DNA of 64,000 nucleotides from JANSYA01 sp965243385 (GCA_965243385.1 CBDEUV010000002.1:6076001-6140000); one strand, 5' to 3'; shown: positions 43,601 to 51,389, numbered from the stretch's first letter. The notes: generated by a model not told the origin, from the sequence alone. Numbers and translations are program-made.

Positions 43601-44564
43601 CCGCCGGCGACTTCACGTAAAACTCCGGATTGAAACCGAAATGCAGCGGATCTTCGATTGTCTTCTTTTGATTGATACGTAATAAAATGTCCTGGGCGAA
43701 TTGATCTTCGCGGGTCAGAAAGTGCGAATCGTTGGTGAGGGCCATCGCGATATTATTGCGTTTGGCCATTTCAATGTGGGCCTTCGCGACCTGCAGTTCT
43801 TCCGGCAGGCCGTGATTCTGAATTTCCAGAAAGAAACGGTCTTTGCCGAAGATATCCTGCAGTTTGCCGGACAGCGCCAGGGCCTCGTCGTCTTTGCCGG
43901 CCATCACTTTGCGCTGGACTTCGCCGCCCAGGCAAGCGGTCAAACAGACCAGGCCGTCGGAGTGGTCGGCTAAAAGCTCATAGTCAATGCGCGGTTTGCG
44001 GTAGAAACCTTCGGTGTACGAGCGGCTCGCGAGCTTGATCAGATTTGAATAGCCGGTTTTATTCTGAGCCAGAATAACCAGATGATAGTTGTTGCCGTCG
44101 GCCAGTTTTTCGAGCACGCGCTTTTCACGGCGATCGCCGGGAGCGACATAGAATTCCAGGCCGATGATCGGCTTTACGTTCTCTTTTACGGCGGCTTTGT
44201 AGAATTCGACCGCGCCGAACATATTGCCGTGATCGGTCATGGCCACGGAGTCCATGCCCAGCTCTTTGACTTTCTTCATTAAAGACGGGATGCGAATGGC
44301 CCCGTCGAGCAGGCTGTAGGAAGTATGCAGGTGCAGGTGGGCGAAGCGGTTGTCCGCGTCGGGTCGGGGTTTCGCTTCGGCGTCGGCCCGCTCGTTGCCG
44401 AGCCGCTCGGCGGTCTTCGGGTCCAGTTCCGGCTCGGCTGTCGCAGCTTCCGGGGCGGGCGCGGCGCCGCCTGGAGCCGACGGCGATGGGGAATGGGGCC
44501 CTGCAGCGCCGCCTGTCTCAAGATCGTTGACAATAGAGCTTTGCTGCTTAGAATGCGTTTCCAT
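40695..44564 (-). CDS. dnaE: DNA polymerase III subunit alpha
   Basis: 1289 residues, versus 1160 in E. coli. The PHP domain begins at about residue 73 (HLHLHTSYSLLDGAIRI), so about 70 N-terminal residues are an extra Ala/Pro/Glu-rich tail. The polymerase acidic site is present (MPDIDVDFCADRREEVINYV), as are the palm, thumb and fingers regions (YGFNKSHSAAYAYI), HhH and OB-fold parts (EIAAVITDYSIRLTR) and a tau-binding-like C-terminus. The catalytic subunit of the chromosomal replicase. The start ATG follows a 210-bp divergent intergenic region that includes a TGTCGC-N7-GCGACA palindrome at 44628-44646, overlapping a possible -35 of dnaE (a TAAGAT -10 candidate lies downstream of it). Confidence 0.97.
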   Translation of the reverse strand: METHSKQQSSIVNDLETGGAAGPHSPSPSAPGGAAPAPEAATAEPELDPKTAERLGNERADAEAKPRPDADNRFAHLHLHTSYSLLDGAIRIPSLMKKVKELGMDSVAMTDHGNMFGAVEFYKAAVKENVKPIIGLEFYVAPGDRREKRVLEKLADGNNYHLVILAQNKTGYSNLIKLASRSYTEGFYRKPRIDYELLADHSDGLVCLTACLGGEVQRKVMAGKDDEALALSGKLQDIFGKDRFFLEIQNHGLPEELQVAKAHIEMAKRNNIAMALTNDSHFLTREDQFAQDILLRINQKKTIEDPLHFGFNPEFYVKSPAEMRMLFPEAPEAFYNTSRIADMVDLNFDFGNPLLPKFEVPEGETLNTHMYKLCEQGLIERYGKIDEKIRERFEFEYGVITKMDFAGYFLIVQDFINWAKRQGIPVGPGRGSAAGSIVAYSLGITDIEPLRFGLLFERFLNPDRNEMPDIDVDFCADRREEVINYVRDKYGADKVGMIITYGTMAAKACLKDVARVLNIPFDEANGISKMFPDVLNISIDEAVKASSELRSYSERGEIQKKLFTVARTLEGNVRHTGVHAAGVVIAPDPLEELVPLATVANKSAEKGSGNERIAVCQFDMNALTDVGLVKMDFLGLRNLTVIAYCLEGIKERGGPEIDLNELPDRDPKAYSLLQRGDVKGVFQLESSPGMREFVLRLKPERFEDIVALIALFRPGPLQAGMADSFINRKKGREKVVYPHKNLEPVLSDTYGVIVYQEQVMQISRIIGGFSPAEADALRKAMGKKIHDKMAAMRVKFIDGAKAQEYDPGFAADLYDQMAQFASYGFNKSHSAAYAYIVYQTAYLKANFPTDYMRAVLNSEKDKTERLVPYINDCRAMGIQILGPDINESQNSFSYEKEGVIRFGLGAVKNVGGQAVDSIVENRAEVAGGKYTSLFQFMENVDLRQCNKRAVEAMTYAGAFDSLGYTRKAIVESIEIAFSHGQQFQADKESGQSSLFGEMMSGGDATSEPIPKGEGVAEFESGDLLKHEKEVLGFYFSGHPLGKFERVLRRIRAVPLEALGEMASGAKIEIAAVITDYSIRLTRTGKEMCRVNLEDMTGGIEAVIFPAAFDRLKQNLVKDTPLYIKANLEKREDTGTPSLIINSFDPLNHEVLEEKQEKSLHLKLSSNGLDPAALTQLQTILRGARGNLGVYFHLERPAARPVQSANAAPDEHIAKKSDSAGGNMVIRAHHSFNVNYTQELRDRLARLAHVQGVYVSVGDRISTMYEAPRKTGMLLPNPGGVPGPAPAPVS

Positions 44565-44626
44565 AATCCCTGCCGAATCCCGCTAAATCCATGTGGACGA
44601 ATCAGACCGAATCTTACCCTTGTGGC

Positions 44627-44647
44627 ATGTCGCTCATATTGCGACAT
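44627..44647. promoter_or_regulatory. Palindrome ATGTCGC-N7-GCGACAT between dnaE and the MerR-TPR gene
   Basis: Perfect 7-bp arms with a 7-nt centre (TCATATT) sit in the divergent promoter region. The 6-bp core and spacing are identical to the palindrome at 994-1012. A candidate operator, perhaps for the MerR-like protein encoded next to it; this is untested inference. Confidence 0.5.
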
Positions 44648-44774
44648 AATCCCCGGTCCATTCTGAGACAGGATTGCAGCACTGGTTGGGACTGGCAAGC
44701 ATTGCACCCCTGAGAGAATCCGTTTTCGGTCGATTCCCTGGCAAATTTTTCCTGAAATTTTTCCCGAATTCCAC

Positions 44775-45809
44775 ATGCAAGCATCCCGCGCAAATCAGGA
44801 TCTTCCCGCGAACGGGGGGAGCCATTCCGTACTCCGGATTTCGGAGGCGGCGCTCAAGCTCCAGGTTCCCCGTCATTATATCGATTACTGGCGGAAAACC
44901 GGCCTCCTGGGCGCTTCGGGCAGCCTGGATTTTCAGGATCTACTCAAGATTCGTTTTCTGGCCTCGTGCCGGCGCCAGGGTGTGTCGCTACAGCGCATGC
45001 GGCGCCTGATTCGGGAATGCGAAGCCAGCGCCGTCGAGGACTGGTACAACCAGTTGATCGTGTACGGCAATCTCGAGGGCGTGCTTCTGACCCGGACGGG
45101 GGGCGAGCTGGCTCATCCCGACACCGGGCAAATGTTTTTCAGCTACGATGAGAGCGGCGACAGTGGCGAGTCGGAGGGCGTCGCTTCCGGGGGCGGTGAA
45201 GCGGCGGTCGTGGATCTGGAATCGCGTTCCCGCGCCCGAAAGCAGGGCGGGGAAGCCGGCGGCGAAGAGGACGTGAGCGGCCGCTGGACCGACGGGCGCG
45301 GCGATCCGGGTTTGGCCGGACTGGAAGAAGACTATCTGCAGATGCTGGCGACAGGCGATTTTCGCAAAATCAGCCGGGTGTTGGACGAGATCATTCGTGT
45401 GCAGCCGGACCACGTGGCCGCGCTGATCGAATTCGGCAACCTGTGCTATGAACACGAGAAGCTCGACGACGCCCTGCGGTATTATGAACGCGCGGTCGAG
45501 CTGCAGCCGGACTGCGTGGAAGCGCTCTACAACGTTGCGAATATACACTTCAAGGGCAAGCGCTACGCTGCGGCGATCCGTTATTTCCAGCAGTGCATCG
45601 AACTTGATCCGGAGTTTCCGGAAGCCTACTATAATCTCGGGCTTCTGTACTACGCCCTGCGCTATTTTGATCAGGGCATCGACTGTATGCTCAGCTACGC
45701 CGACCTGGATCCGGACTCGGTGTGGGCCGATCAGGCCCGTCAGCTGGTGGAAGATATGCAGGGCCGCCGCGGAGAGAGCGCCAGTTCTAATTTGAGTTTG
45801 TTCGAGTAG
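44775..45809 (+). CDS. MerR-like HTH fused to TPR repeats
   Basis: 344 residues. Residues about 18-80 form a MerR-type winged HTH (VLRISEAALKLQVPRHYIDYW, then the wing and RRQGVSLQRMRRLI). A Gly/Glu-rich linker (about 115-190) leads to at least three TPR units (about 195-320, for example ALRYYERAVELQPDCVEALY and AIRYFQQCIELDPEFPEAYY). No membrane or sensor domain is present. It may be a DNA-binding regulator whose TPR part binds a partner protein. It is divergent from dnaE across a region with a strong palindrome. MerR plus TPR is an uncommon combination. Confidence 0.8.
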   Translation: MQASRANQDLPANGGSHSVLRISEAALKLQVPRHYIDYWRKTGLLGASGSLDFQDLLKIRFLASCRRQGVSLQRMRRLIRECEASAVEDWYNQLIVYGNLEGVLLTRTGGELAHPDTGQMFFSYDESGDSGESEGVASGGGEAAVVDLESRSRARKQGGEAGGEEDVSGRWTDGRGDPGLAGLEEDYLQMLATGDFRKISRVLDEIIRVQPDHVAALIEFGNLCYEHEKLDDALRYYERAVELQPDCVEALYNVANIHFKGKRYAAAIRYFQQCIELDPEFPEAYYNLGLLYYALRYFDQGIDCMLSYADLDPDSVWADQARQLVEDMQGRRGESASSNLSLFE

Positions 45810-46091
45810 GCGGCTCGCAAACTACCGCCGGCGGCTGGTTTGCGTGCAACTCATAGGCGGCGGATTGTGCCAACGGGTTCGGACCGAATCGCGACTTCAA
45901 CCGCTCGGAATCCGTACAAGCGCGAATTGACGGTGATTCGAGACCTGAGTGTATCCGAAATCTCATGGCTCGAATCCGGAAAAACTGATTCCTGGCCGGG
46001 CTGCAATCGTCTAATATATTGAAGAGATTTTACTCGCCATCGATTGCCGCTTTCGAATTCTGGCTGCCGGCAATCCGGTCCATGATCTAAA

Positions 46092-47024
46092 ATGGAAGTC
46101 GAAGAAAAACAGTTTCTGGAGCACACGGCCAGCGTCTTCCATGAGATCAGTCTCCTGGAGATTCGCAAATCCTATCGTTTGCTGTCCGGCCTGTCTCCGG
46201 ATCTGATCGAGAACTTCGTGCAGAAGTACTCCGACTTCGCGATCTTTTTGCTGAATATTCTCGATCAGCAGCGTTCGACCGAGTTGCTCGGAAAACTGAC
46301 CGATTCCGCGCTGGTGTATATCGTCGAAGAGGAGCTGCGGACCCTGCTGATCCGCGAAGTCGGGAATATCGCGCGAGTGGGCGGCGATTTCGGTGCTTTC
46401 AGCCTCTTTCTGGAACTCTGCGATCGCCCGGTTGAATCGGAGGCAGTTCCCGATTTCGTCGGCGGCGTGCTGCAGACCGGCGTGCAATTGCGTGCGGCCG
46501 CCAATCGTACGCATTTCGCGGCGCTCGACGCGGTCGCCGATGAGCGTCGCGAAGAGGTGTTGAGATTGATATACGCCCGCAATGTATATGTGGGCGTAGG
46601 CGCGATGATCTACGCTTCCGATCGCGTGCTGGCTTCGGGCCTCGACTATCTGGCCATGAATCGGCCGCCGCTTCTCAGCCTGGTGCCGCCGGATTGGTTG
46701 TTGATCCGTTTTCGCATCGGACACCACGGCCCCTTTCTCAGAGCGGGCGTCTTTGAGCACCTGCCCCCTGCGATTCAGGAGCGACTGGAAAGCTTCAGCG
46801 CTTTCCTCAAGCGTCACAACGACGCCGTCGTTCGTATTCAGCAGGCCCGCATGGCCGAACCGGACCCGGCGAAGGCCCGCCACGCGCTGGTGGATTTAAT
46901 CTACGGACTGATCCAAAAAGCGGAGCCGGAGCAGGTCGATATGCTGCTGCAGAATTTCGAGCAGGACGGTTATATCAACGCTGCCGATCGGGAACTGATT
47001 CGCACCGTCGCCACGCGCTCCTGA
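46092..47024 (+). CDS. Uncharacterised 310-residue cytoplasmic protein
   Basis: Not recognised. Length 310, soluble, largely helical, with conserved-looking segments EISLLEIRKSYRLLSGLSPD, then VYVGVGAMIYASDRVLAS, then LSLVPPDWLLIRFRIGHHGP. No signal peptide, metal site or nucleotide motif is visible. The ATG at 46092 has no strong Shine-Dalgarno. The 282-bp region upstream (45810-46091) shows no gene. Three terminator-like repeats follow the stop codon. Codon use matches its neighbours, so it is a native gene, and the GC-rich third positions of a long frame support it as coding. Confidence 0.65.
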   Translation: MEVEEKQFLEHTASVFHEISLLEIRKSYRLLSGLSPDLIENFVQKYSDFAIFLLNILDQQRSTELLGKLTDSALVYIVEEELRTLLIREVGNIARVGGDFGAFSLFLELCDRPVESEAVPDFVGGVLQTGVQLRAAANRTHFAALDAVADERREEVLRLIYARNVYVGVGAMIYASDRVLASGLDYLAMNRPPLLSLVPPDWLLIRFRIGHHGPFLRAGVFEHLPPAIQERLESFSAFLKRHNDAVVRIQQARMAEPDPAKARHALVDLIYGLIQKAEPEQVDMLLQNFEQDGYINAADRELIRTVATRS

Positions 47025-47040
47025 GCTCTGTTGATCAGCG

Positions 47041-47214
47041 GTAGCGGGCTGTGCCCGCTTTTGTTCATTTCGCCATGCGCGCCTGCGCGCGGTTAATAAG
47101 CAGTAGCGGGCTTCGCCCGCTTTTGTTCATTTCGCCATGCGCGCCTGCGCCCGGAGCCAGAGCGGTAGCGGGCTTCGCCCGCTTTTGTTCATTTCGCTAT
47201 GCGCGCCAGCGCGC
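47041..47214. repeat. Three tandem copies of a 50-bp hairpin-terminator unit (period 62 bp)
   Basis: Copies lie at 47041-47090, 47103-47152 and 47165-47214. Each reads GTAGCGGGCTTCGCCCGC followed by TTTTGTTCATTTCGC and a GCGCGC/GCGCGC palindrome. The AGCGGGC-TTC-GCCCGCT stem plus TTTTGTT is a Rho-independent terminator on the + strand, placed directly after the 46092 gene. Copy 1 has GGCTGTGCC where copies 2 and 3 have GGCTTCGCC. The third copy closes with a perfect ATGCGCGC-CA-GCGCGCAT hairpin. Confidence 0.85.
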
Positions 47215-47225
47215 ATAGCTCAGGC

Positions 47226-47441
47226 TCATGCCGCGAAGAAGTCGGCTTTGATGATTTCTTCTAAGTGAACGCTCGCCGCGACGCCTTCGCGGCCGTTCTT
47301 AATGATTACATCGCCTTCCATTGTGCGATTCTTGTCGAGTTCGACCAGGGTTCCGTCTTTTAGATGCAGGATAATGTCGATTCCACGAAAATCGATGTAT
47401 TGCTGCAGTTGTCTCTTGAAGTCGTCCGTGGTCAGTTGCAT
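47226..47441 (-). CDS. Small 71-residue protein, possible Sm/SH3-like barrel
   Basis: Not a recognised family. The sequence starts MQLTTDDFKRQLQQYIDFRG with a predicted helix, then alternates short beta strands (DIILHLKDGTLVELDKNR, then GDVIIKNGREGVAASVHLEEI), a layout like Sm/Hfq or SH3 barrels (helix followed by strands), though no Hfq signature is visible. The ATG has GGAGAG 9 bp upstream. It is transcribed divergently from the rpsU operon and shares the GTAC-rich intergenic region. The size and barrel-like pattern suggest a regulatory or RNA-binding role, which is speculation. Confidence 0.7.
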   Translation of the reverse strand: MQLTTDDFKRQLQQYIDFRGIDIILHLKDGTLVELDKNRTMEGDVIIKNGREGVAASVHLEEIIKADFFAA

Positions 47442-47516
47442 TTCGGTAGCTCTCCGTGTAATTCTATTTCGCCGCCGCAGCCGGTGCGCGGCGGATTATG
47501 TCTGATTTGTTTAACG

Positions 47517-47621
47517 GTACAAACGGGACGCAGGTACAGTACTTTTTCTTAAATTGCGAAAAAATATAATCTAAGGACTTTATGTACTTTTAAATGGTAC
47601 AAGGTACCATCTGTTAAGTAC
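47517..47621. promoter_or_regulatory. GTAC-rich divergent control region with TATAAT box
   Basis: Seven GTAC tetramers occur in 105 bp (at 47517, 47534, 47539, 47584, 47597, 47604 and 47618), and an eighth lies at 47764. The centre is a perfect inverted repeat ATGGTAC-AAG-GTACCAT (47594-47610). A consensus TATAAT (47565-47570) on the + strand has only a weak -35 (near 47541-47547). This is the promoter region for the rpsU operon and probably for the 47226 gene. The repeated motif looks like a cluster of binding sites, and the inverted repeat can also form an RNA hairpin with a 3-nt loop. Confidence 0.6.
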
Positions 47622-47663
47622 CCCGGGCTGTTGAAAAACAGCTACAGGGCGGCCCGGGTTTTT
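47622..47663 (+). terminator. Terminator/attenuator-like hairpin in the rpsU leader
   Basis: CCCGGGC (47622-47628) pairs with GCCCGGG (47652-47658), enclosing an inner GCTGTT-GAAA-AACAGC hairpin with a GNRA-type loop (47627-47642; it shares two bases with the outer arm), and is followed by TTTTT (47659-47663). It lies about 50 nt after the expected transcription start and 183 nt before rpsU. A further GGCGC...GCGCC stem follows (47664-47682). Together these make a structured leader in 47642-47845, which has no gene. An attenuator role is inference. Confidence 0.5.
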
Positions 47664-47845
47664 GGCGCGGCCTGCAAGCGCCGGATGCTCCGGGCGCAGA
47701 TGGCCGGGGGAAGGGGATTGACAGGCGAGGCGGCTGCCGAAATGTGGGCATTAGACAGAGTATGTACGGGCGACCGGGAGCGAACGGCTTCCGAAAGACA
47801 ACGAAGCCCGCTTGCTCCGTCTATGAGGAGTGCAGATACACAGCA

Positions 47846-48061
47846 ATGATAGGCGTGAACTTAAAAGAAGGCGAGTCCATCGAGGCCGCGCTCAAGCGTT
47901 TCAAGCGCGAGTGCGTAAATGCGGGCATCCAGTCCGAAATCAAGCGCAGAGAGTTCTTCGAAAAACCCTCTGACCGGCGCAAACGCAAGCGGGACGCGGC
48001 GTTCCGGAAACGGGAAAAGAAGCGCCTGATGCTGCTCCGCAAAGAAAGCCGCCAGAACTGA
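47846..48061 (+). CDS. rpsU: 30S ribosomal protein S21
   Basis: 71 residues, normal for bS21. The sequence GVNLKEGESIEAALKRFKRE and the basic arginine-rich C-terminal tail (RRKRKRDAAFRKREKKRL) are characteristic. It sits on the 30S platform near the anti-Shine-Dalgarno sequence of 16S rRNA. First gene of the rpsU-yqeY-dnaG-rpoD group. GAGGAG at 47825-47830 precedes the ATG by 15 bp, which is rather long. I chose the ATG at 47846 over upstream starts because S21 begins there. Confidence 0.95.
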   Translation: MIGVNLKEGESIEAALKRFKRECVNAGIQSEIKRREFFEKPSDRRKRKRDAAFRKREKKRLMLLRKESRQN

Positions 48062-48220
48062 GCGGTTTTCTTTGAGCCGAATCCGGTGCGCGGGGCTCTT
48101 CCGCGTCTATACGGGGACTGGAATCTGCTAAATCCAGCGCGAGTTCCTGTCCTGTGAGCCCTCGGGCCGTCGTCGGGTCGGCAACTCCCGGAAAATCCCT
48201 GAATTCCTCTCAATAATACT

Positions 48221-48679
48221 ATGGCGAAACTGCTGGATCAAATCCAGGCCGACCTCAAAGCGGCCATGAAGGCCCGCTCCGAAATCGAGCTGGGAACTCT
48301 GCGACTCCTGAAATCGGACGTGCAGTACGAAATGACCCGCGACGGTTCGGACGATCTGCCGGACGAGCAGGTCGAGGCCATCATTCGCCGCAACATTAAG
48401 AAACGCAAGGACTCGATCGAGCAGTATCGCAAGGCCGGCCGCGAAGAATCCGCCGCGGCGGAACAGGCCGAGCTGGAAGTGCTGGAAAAGTACCTGCCGC
48501 CGGCGGTCGGGGACGATGAGATCCAGAAAGTCATCGACGAAGTCTGTGCAAAAGTCAATCCCACCGGCCCTGGCGATATGGGCAAAGTCATGGGCCCGGT
48601 GATGGGCCGATTTAAGGGCCAGAATATCGATGGCGCCCGGGTCAAAGAGCTGGTCCAGGCCCGCATTGCCGGCGGTTGA
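48221..48679 (+). CDS. yqeY: GatB/YqeY domain protein
   Basis: 152 residues, matching the YqeY family (about 150). N-terminal QIQADLKAAMKARSEIELGTLRLLKSD and C-terminal GKVMGPVMGRFKGQNIDGARVKELVQ are typical. The family is related to the tail domain of GatB and may bind tRNA; its function in bacteria is not settled. Adjacency to rpsU and dnaG is widespread. A full GatB is encoded separately at 17.6 kb. Confidence 0.93.
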   Translation: MAKLLDQIQADLKAAMKARSEIELGTLRLLKSDVQYEMTRDGSDDLPDEQVEAIIRRNIKKRKDSIEQYRKAGREESAAAEQAELEVLEKYLPPAVGDDEIQKVIDEVCAKVNPTGPGDMGKVMGPVMGRFKGQNIDGARVKELVQARIAGG

Positions 48680-48909
48680 TCGCCGGAACGTTCGCCGGCC
48701 GGGTCGTCGGCCGACACAATCGTGCGTGCATGCTTATCCACGTTTTCCCTCCGGTCCCGGGCGGCTTTCGGCTTGCCCGTAATTCACCAGACATAATCCT
48801 GCCGGTTTATGTCGCCTGCCGATCCGGCGTTTTCTGAAAACGAAACCGCTCCGGCCGGCGATCGCGGGCGCGCCGACCAATGGGGTCGCGCGGCGTCCGG
48901 CGGTGAATC

Positions 48910-51147
48910 ATGAGTTCGCGGGATTACAAAGAGCAGGTACTGGCTGCCGTGCCGATCGAATCGTACATCGGTCGCTACGTGCCCCTGAAGCGTGCCGGCA
49001 AGCGGCTGACCGGGCTGTGTCCCTTTCATAGCGAAAAGACGCCTTCGTTTAGCGTTACTCCGGAGAAAGGTCTCTTCTATTGTTTCGGCTGTGGCAAAGG
49101 CGGAGACCTGCTGCGCTTCGTGATGGACTACGAAGCGCTGAGCTTCCCGGAAGCCCTGGAAACTCTCGGGCGTTTCGCCGGTATCGAAAAACCAAAGAAT
49201 TTTTCCGGTCGCAAGAACGATCCACGCGAGCGCCTGTACGATTTGAACGAACGGGTCGCGCGCAGCTTCGCGCAGTATCTGCAGTCGGCCGAAGGTCGCG
49301 GGCAGTCGGAGTATCTGCAGTCGCGGGGATTGCACCGGGAAACCCTCGAAGCCTTCGGCCTGGGCGGCAGTCCGGATTCCTGGGAGTGGCTGCGCCAGAA
49401 ATACGTCGATCACGAAAAAGATCTGGTGCATCTGGGCCTGCTCAAAGCGGGCCGTCAGGAAGACCGTCCGCCGTACGATTTCTTTCGCAACCGGGTTATC
49501 TTTCCCATTCGCGACGGCGGCGGTCGCTACGTCGCGTTCGGCGGGCGGGCCATGCCTGGAGCCGAGAAGCAGGCCAAGTACATCAACAGTCCCGAGTCGA
49601 GCGTCTTTCACAAGAGTTCTGTGCTGTACGGACTCTACCAGGGTTTGAGCGAGATCCGTTCCAGAGGCGAATGCTTTCTGGTGGAAGGATATATGGACGT
49701 CATCGGTCTGCACCAGGCCGGTTATCGCACCGCCTGCGCTCCGCTCGGCACGGCGCTCACGCCTGAACATCTCAAACTCATTGCGCGTTATACTTCCAAT
49801 CTGACCTGCATTTTCGACGGCGATCGAGCGGGGCGCGCCGCGGCGTTGAAATTCGCGCGACTGTCGCTGGAACACGGCGGTCTCGTGCCGCGGGTGATTT
49901 TGTTACCGGCCGGTCGCGATCCCTTTGATCTGGCACTGGAGTTGCCGGCGCCGCAACTGGAAGAATTGCTGGGCCCGGACCTGCGCATTCCCGCGGAGCG
50001 CTTCTATTTGCTTGAAGTTATGTTTCCCGGCCGTTTCGCGGAACAGGCGCTTTCGGCGATGAAACCCGCGGCCGATGCGGCGGCTGGTGGCGGCGTCGGG
50101 GGTGATACGGAGCCGGGCGAAGAGCTGTCAGGAAACCAGGCGGAGCCCGGCGCCCGGGATTACGCCTTGCTGGCGCGCGAGTACTATGCCGGTCGCCTGA
50201 CTCATGCGTTGCCCCGGGGCACGGAGAAGCGACCCGGACTCGATCGACTATTCGCAGAGCTGGCAGAGCTGCATCGCGATTCCGATCGGCTATTGCTGCT
50301 TGAAGAGGCCGCGCATCTCCTGGGTCTGAACGCGACCGAGGTTCGTCGAGAATGGCAGCAAAGTCGGCACGCCGCTGCGGCGCGGTACCAGCGCTCACGC
50401 CCATCCCGTCCGGCACCGGCGGCCCGGGGCGAAGCAGTCCGCGAAGCTCAGCAGACGCGCCAACCGGAACGTGCCGGTGTGCATCCGCCGGAAGATCCTG
50501 AAGGCCCCGTGGTGGCCAACGAACCCATGGACTTCGGCCCGGACATTCCGGATTTCGATGGCGGAGCGGATCCGGCGGATATTGTTTCCGCTCCTCCGGG
50601 CGACCCGACTCACCGCCGGCGCATCGCCTGCGAGCGGGCCCTGATGATCGAGCTCTTCCTGGCTCCGGCCATGGTCGGAGCCTATCAGGCGGGAATCGCC
50701 GGCCTGGAATTCGCGGATCCGCAGGCGGAGTTTTTCTGGCGCTACCTGGAAACGCGCTATCTGACCGGAAATATCTGGACGCTCGACGATCTGAGCCGTT
50801 TCGAGCTGCCCGAGGAAACCATGCAGATCTTCAGCGCTCAGATTCTGCAGCGCCTGGAGGGAGGTCTCGGAACTCCGCAGCCGAAGCCGGATGAGGGGGG
50901 CGAAGTCTCCGCTCTGGATGAGGAAGAGCTCCGGGCCGCCGAACGGCTGCAGTTGACGGTCATCAACGACCTGCTGCTGGAGCTGCGCATTCTGGATTTG
51001 AAAAAAAAGATAGCGGATACAGGCAGCCGCTACGTTGTGGCCGATTCGGTCGATCAGTCGTATCTTATACAGGAAAGCGGTCGACTGGTAAAAGAACTAA
51101 AAGAGCTGGAGCTACAGCGACGGAAATCAGGGCAGGCGGTGTCCTGA
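48910..51147 (+). CDS. dnaG: DNA primase
   Basis: 745 residues, somewhat longer than E. coli DnaG (581). The zinc-binding CHC2 domain has C37, H40, C58 and C61 (CPFHSEKTPSF, YCFGCGKGG). The TOPRIM core carries FLVEGYMDVI and IFDGDRAG. The extra length lies in a low-complexity linker (about 380-545) between the RNA polymerase domain and the C-terminal DnaB-binding region. Makes RNA primers for replication. The 230-bp gap after yqeY and the 242-bp gap before rpoD (51148-51389) show no further gene. Confidence 0.96.
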   Translation: MSSRDYKEQVLAAVPIESYIGRYVPLKRAGKRLTGLCPFHSEKTPSFSVTPEKGLFYCFGCGKGGDLLRFVMDYEALSFPEALETLGRFAGIEKPKNFSGRKNDPRERLYDLNERVARSFAQYLQSAEGRGQSEYLQSRGLHRETLEAFGLGGSPDSWEWLRQKYVDHEKDLVHLGLLKAGRQEDRPPYDFFRNRVIFPIRDGGGRYVAFGGRAMPGAEKQAKYINSPESSVFHKSSVLYGLYQGLSEIRSRGECFLVEGYMDVIGLHQAGYRTACAPLGTALTPEHLKLIARYTSNLTCIFDGDRAGRAAALKFARLSLEHGGLVPRVILLPAGRDPFDLALELPAPQLEELLGPDLRIPAERFYLLEVMFPGRFAEQALSAMKPAADAAAGGGVGGDTEPGEELSGNQAEPGARDYALLAREYYAGRLTHALPRGTEKRPGLDRLFAELAELHRDSDRLLLLEEAAHLLGLNATEVRREWQQSRHAAAARYQRSRPSRPAPAARGEAVREAQQTRQPERAGVHPPEDPEGPVVANEPMDFGPDIPDFDGGADPADIVSAPPGDPTHRRRIACERALMIELFLAPAMVGAYQAGIAGLEFADPQAEFFWRYLETRYLTGNIWTLDDLSRFELPEETMQIFSAQILQRLEGGLGTPQPKPDEGGEVSALDEEELRAAERLQLTVINDLLLELRILDLKKKIADTGSRYVVADSVDQSYLIQESGRLVKELKELELQRRKSGQAVS

Positions 51148-51389
51148 GACCATGTATTTTTGTGAAAACCATCCCGATTAATGCGTTCCGCCGGTTGCTT
51201 TTGCCCGGTCGGGAAACGATAATAACAGGGAATCAATACCAATTTTAAGAAGCACGAGCCCTTCCCGGGACGCAGGCCGACGGATCCAACGCGAATCAGC
51301 GTGGTTCGGGCCGCAGCGTGGTCGGGACGGGCTTTACTGGCCTTGTTCGCCTGGCGAATAAATTTCAGGCCACTCAGGAGTTTGCGGCG

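Noticed and set aside
47041..47214. Possible CRISPR array
   Set aside because: Only three copies, repeats longer than spacers, hairpin-terminator content and no cas genes.
48784..49875. 363-codon minus-strand frame over dnaG
   Set aside because: Antisense to the CHC2/TOPRIM core of primase; no motif.
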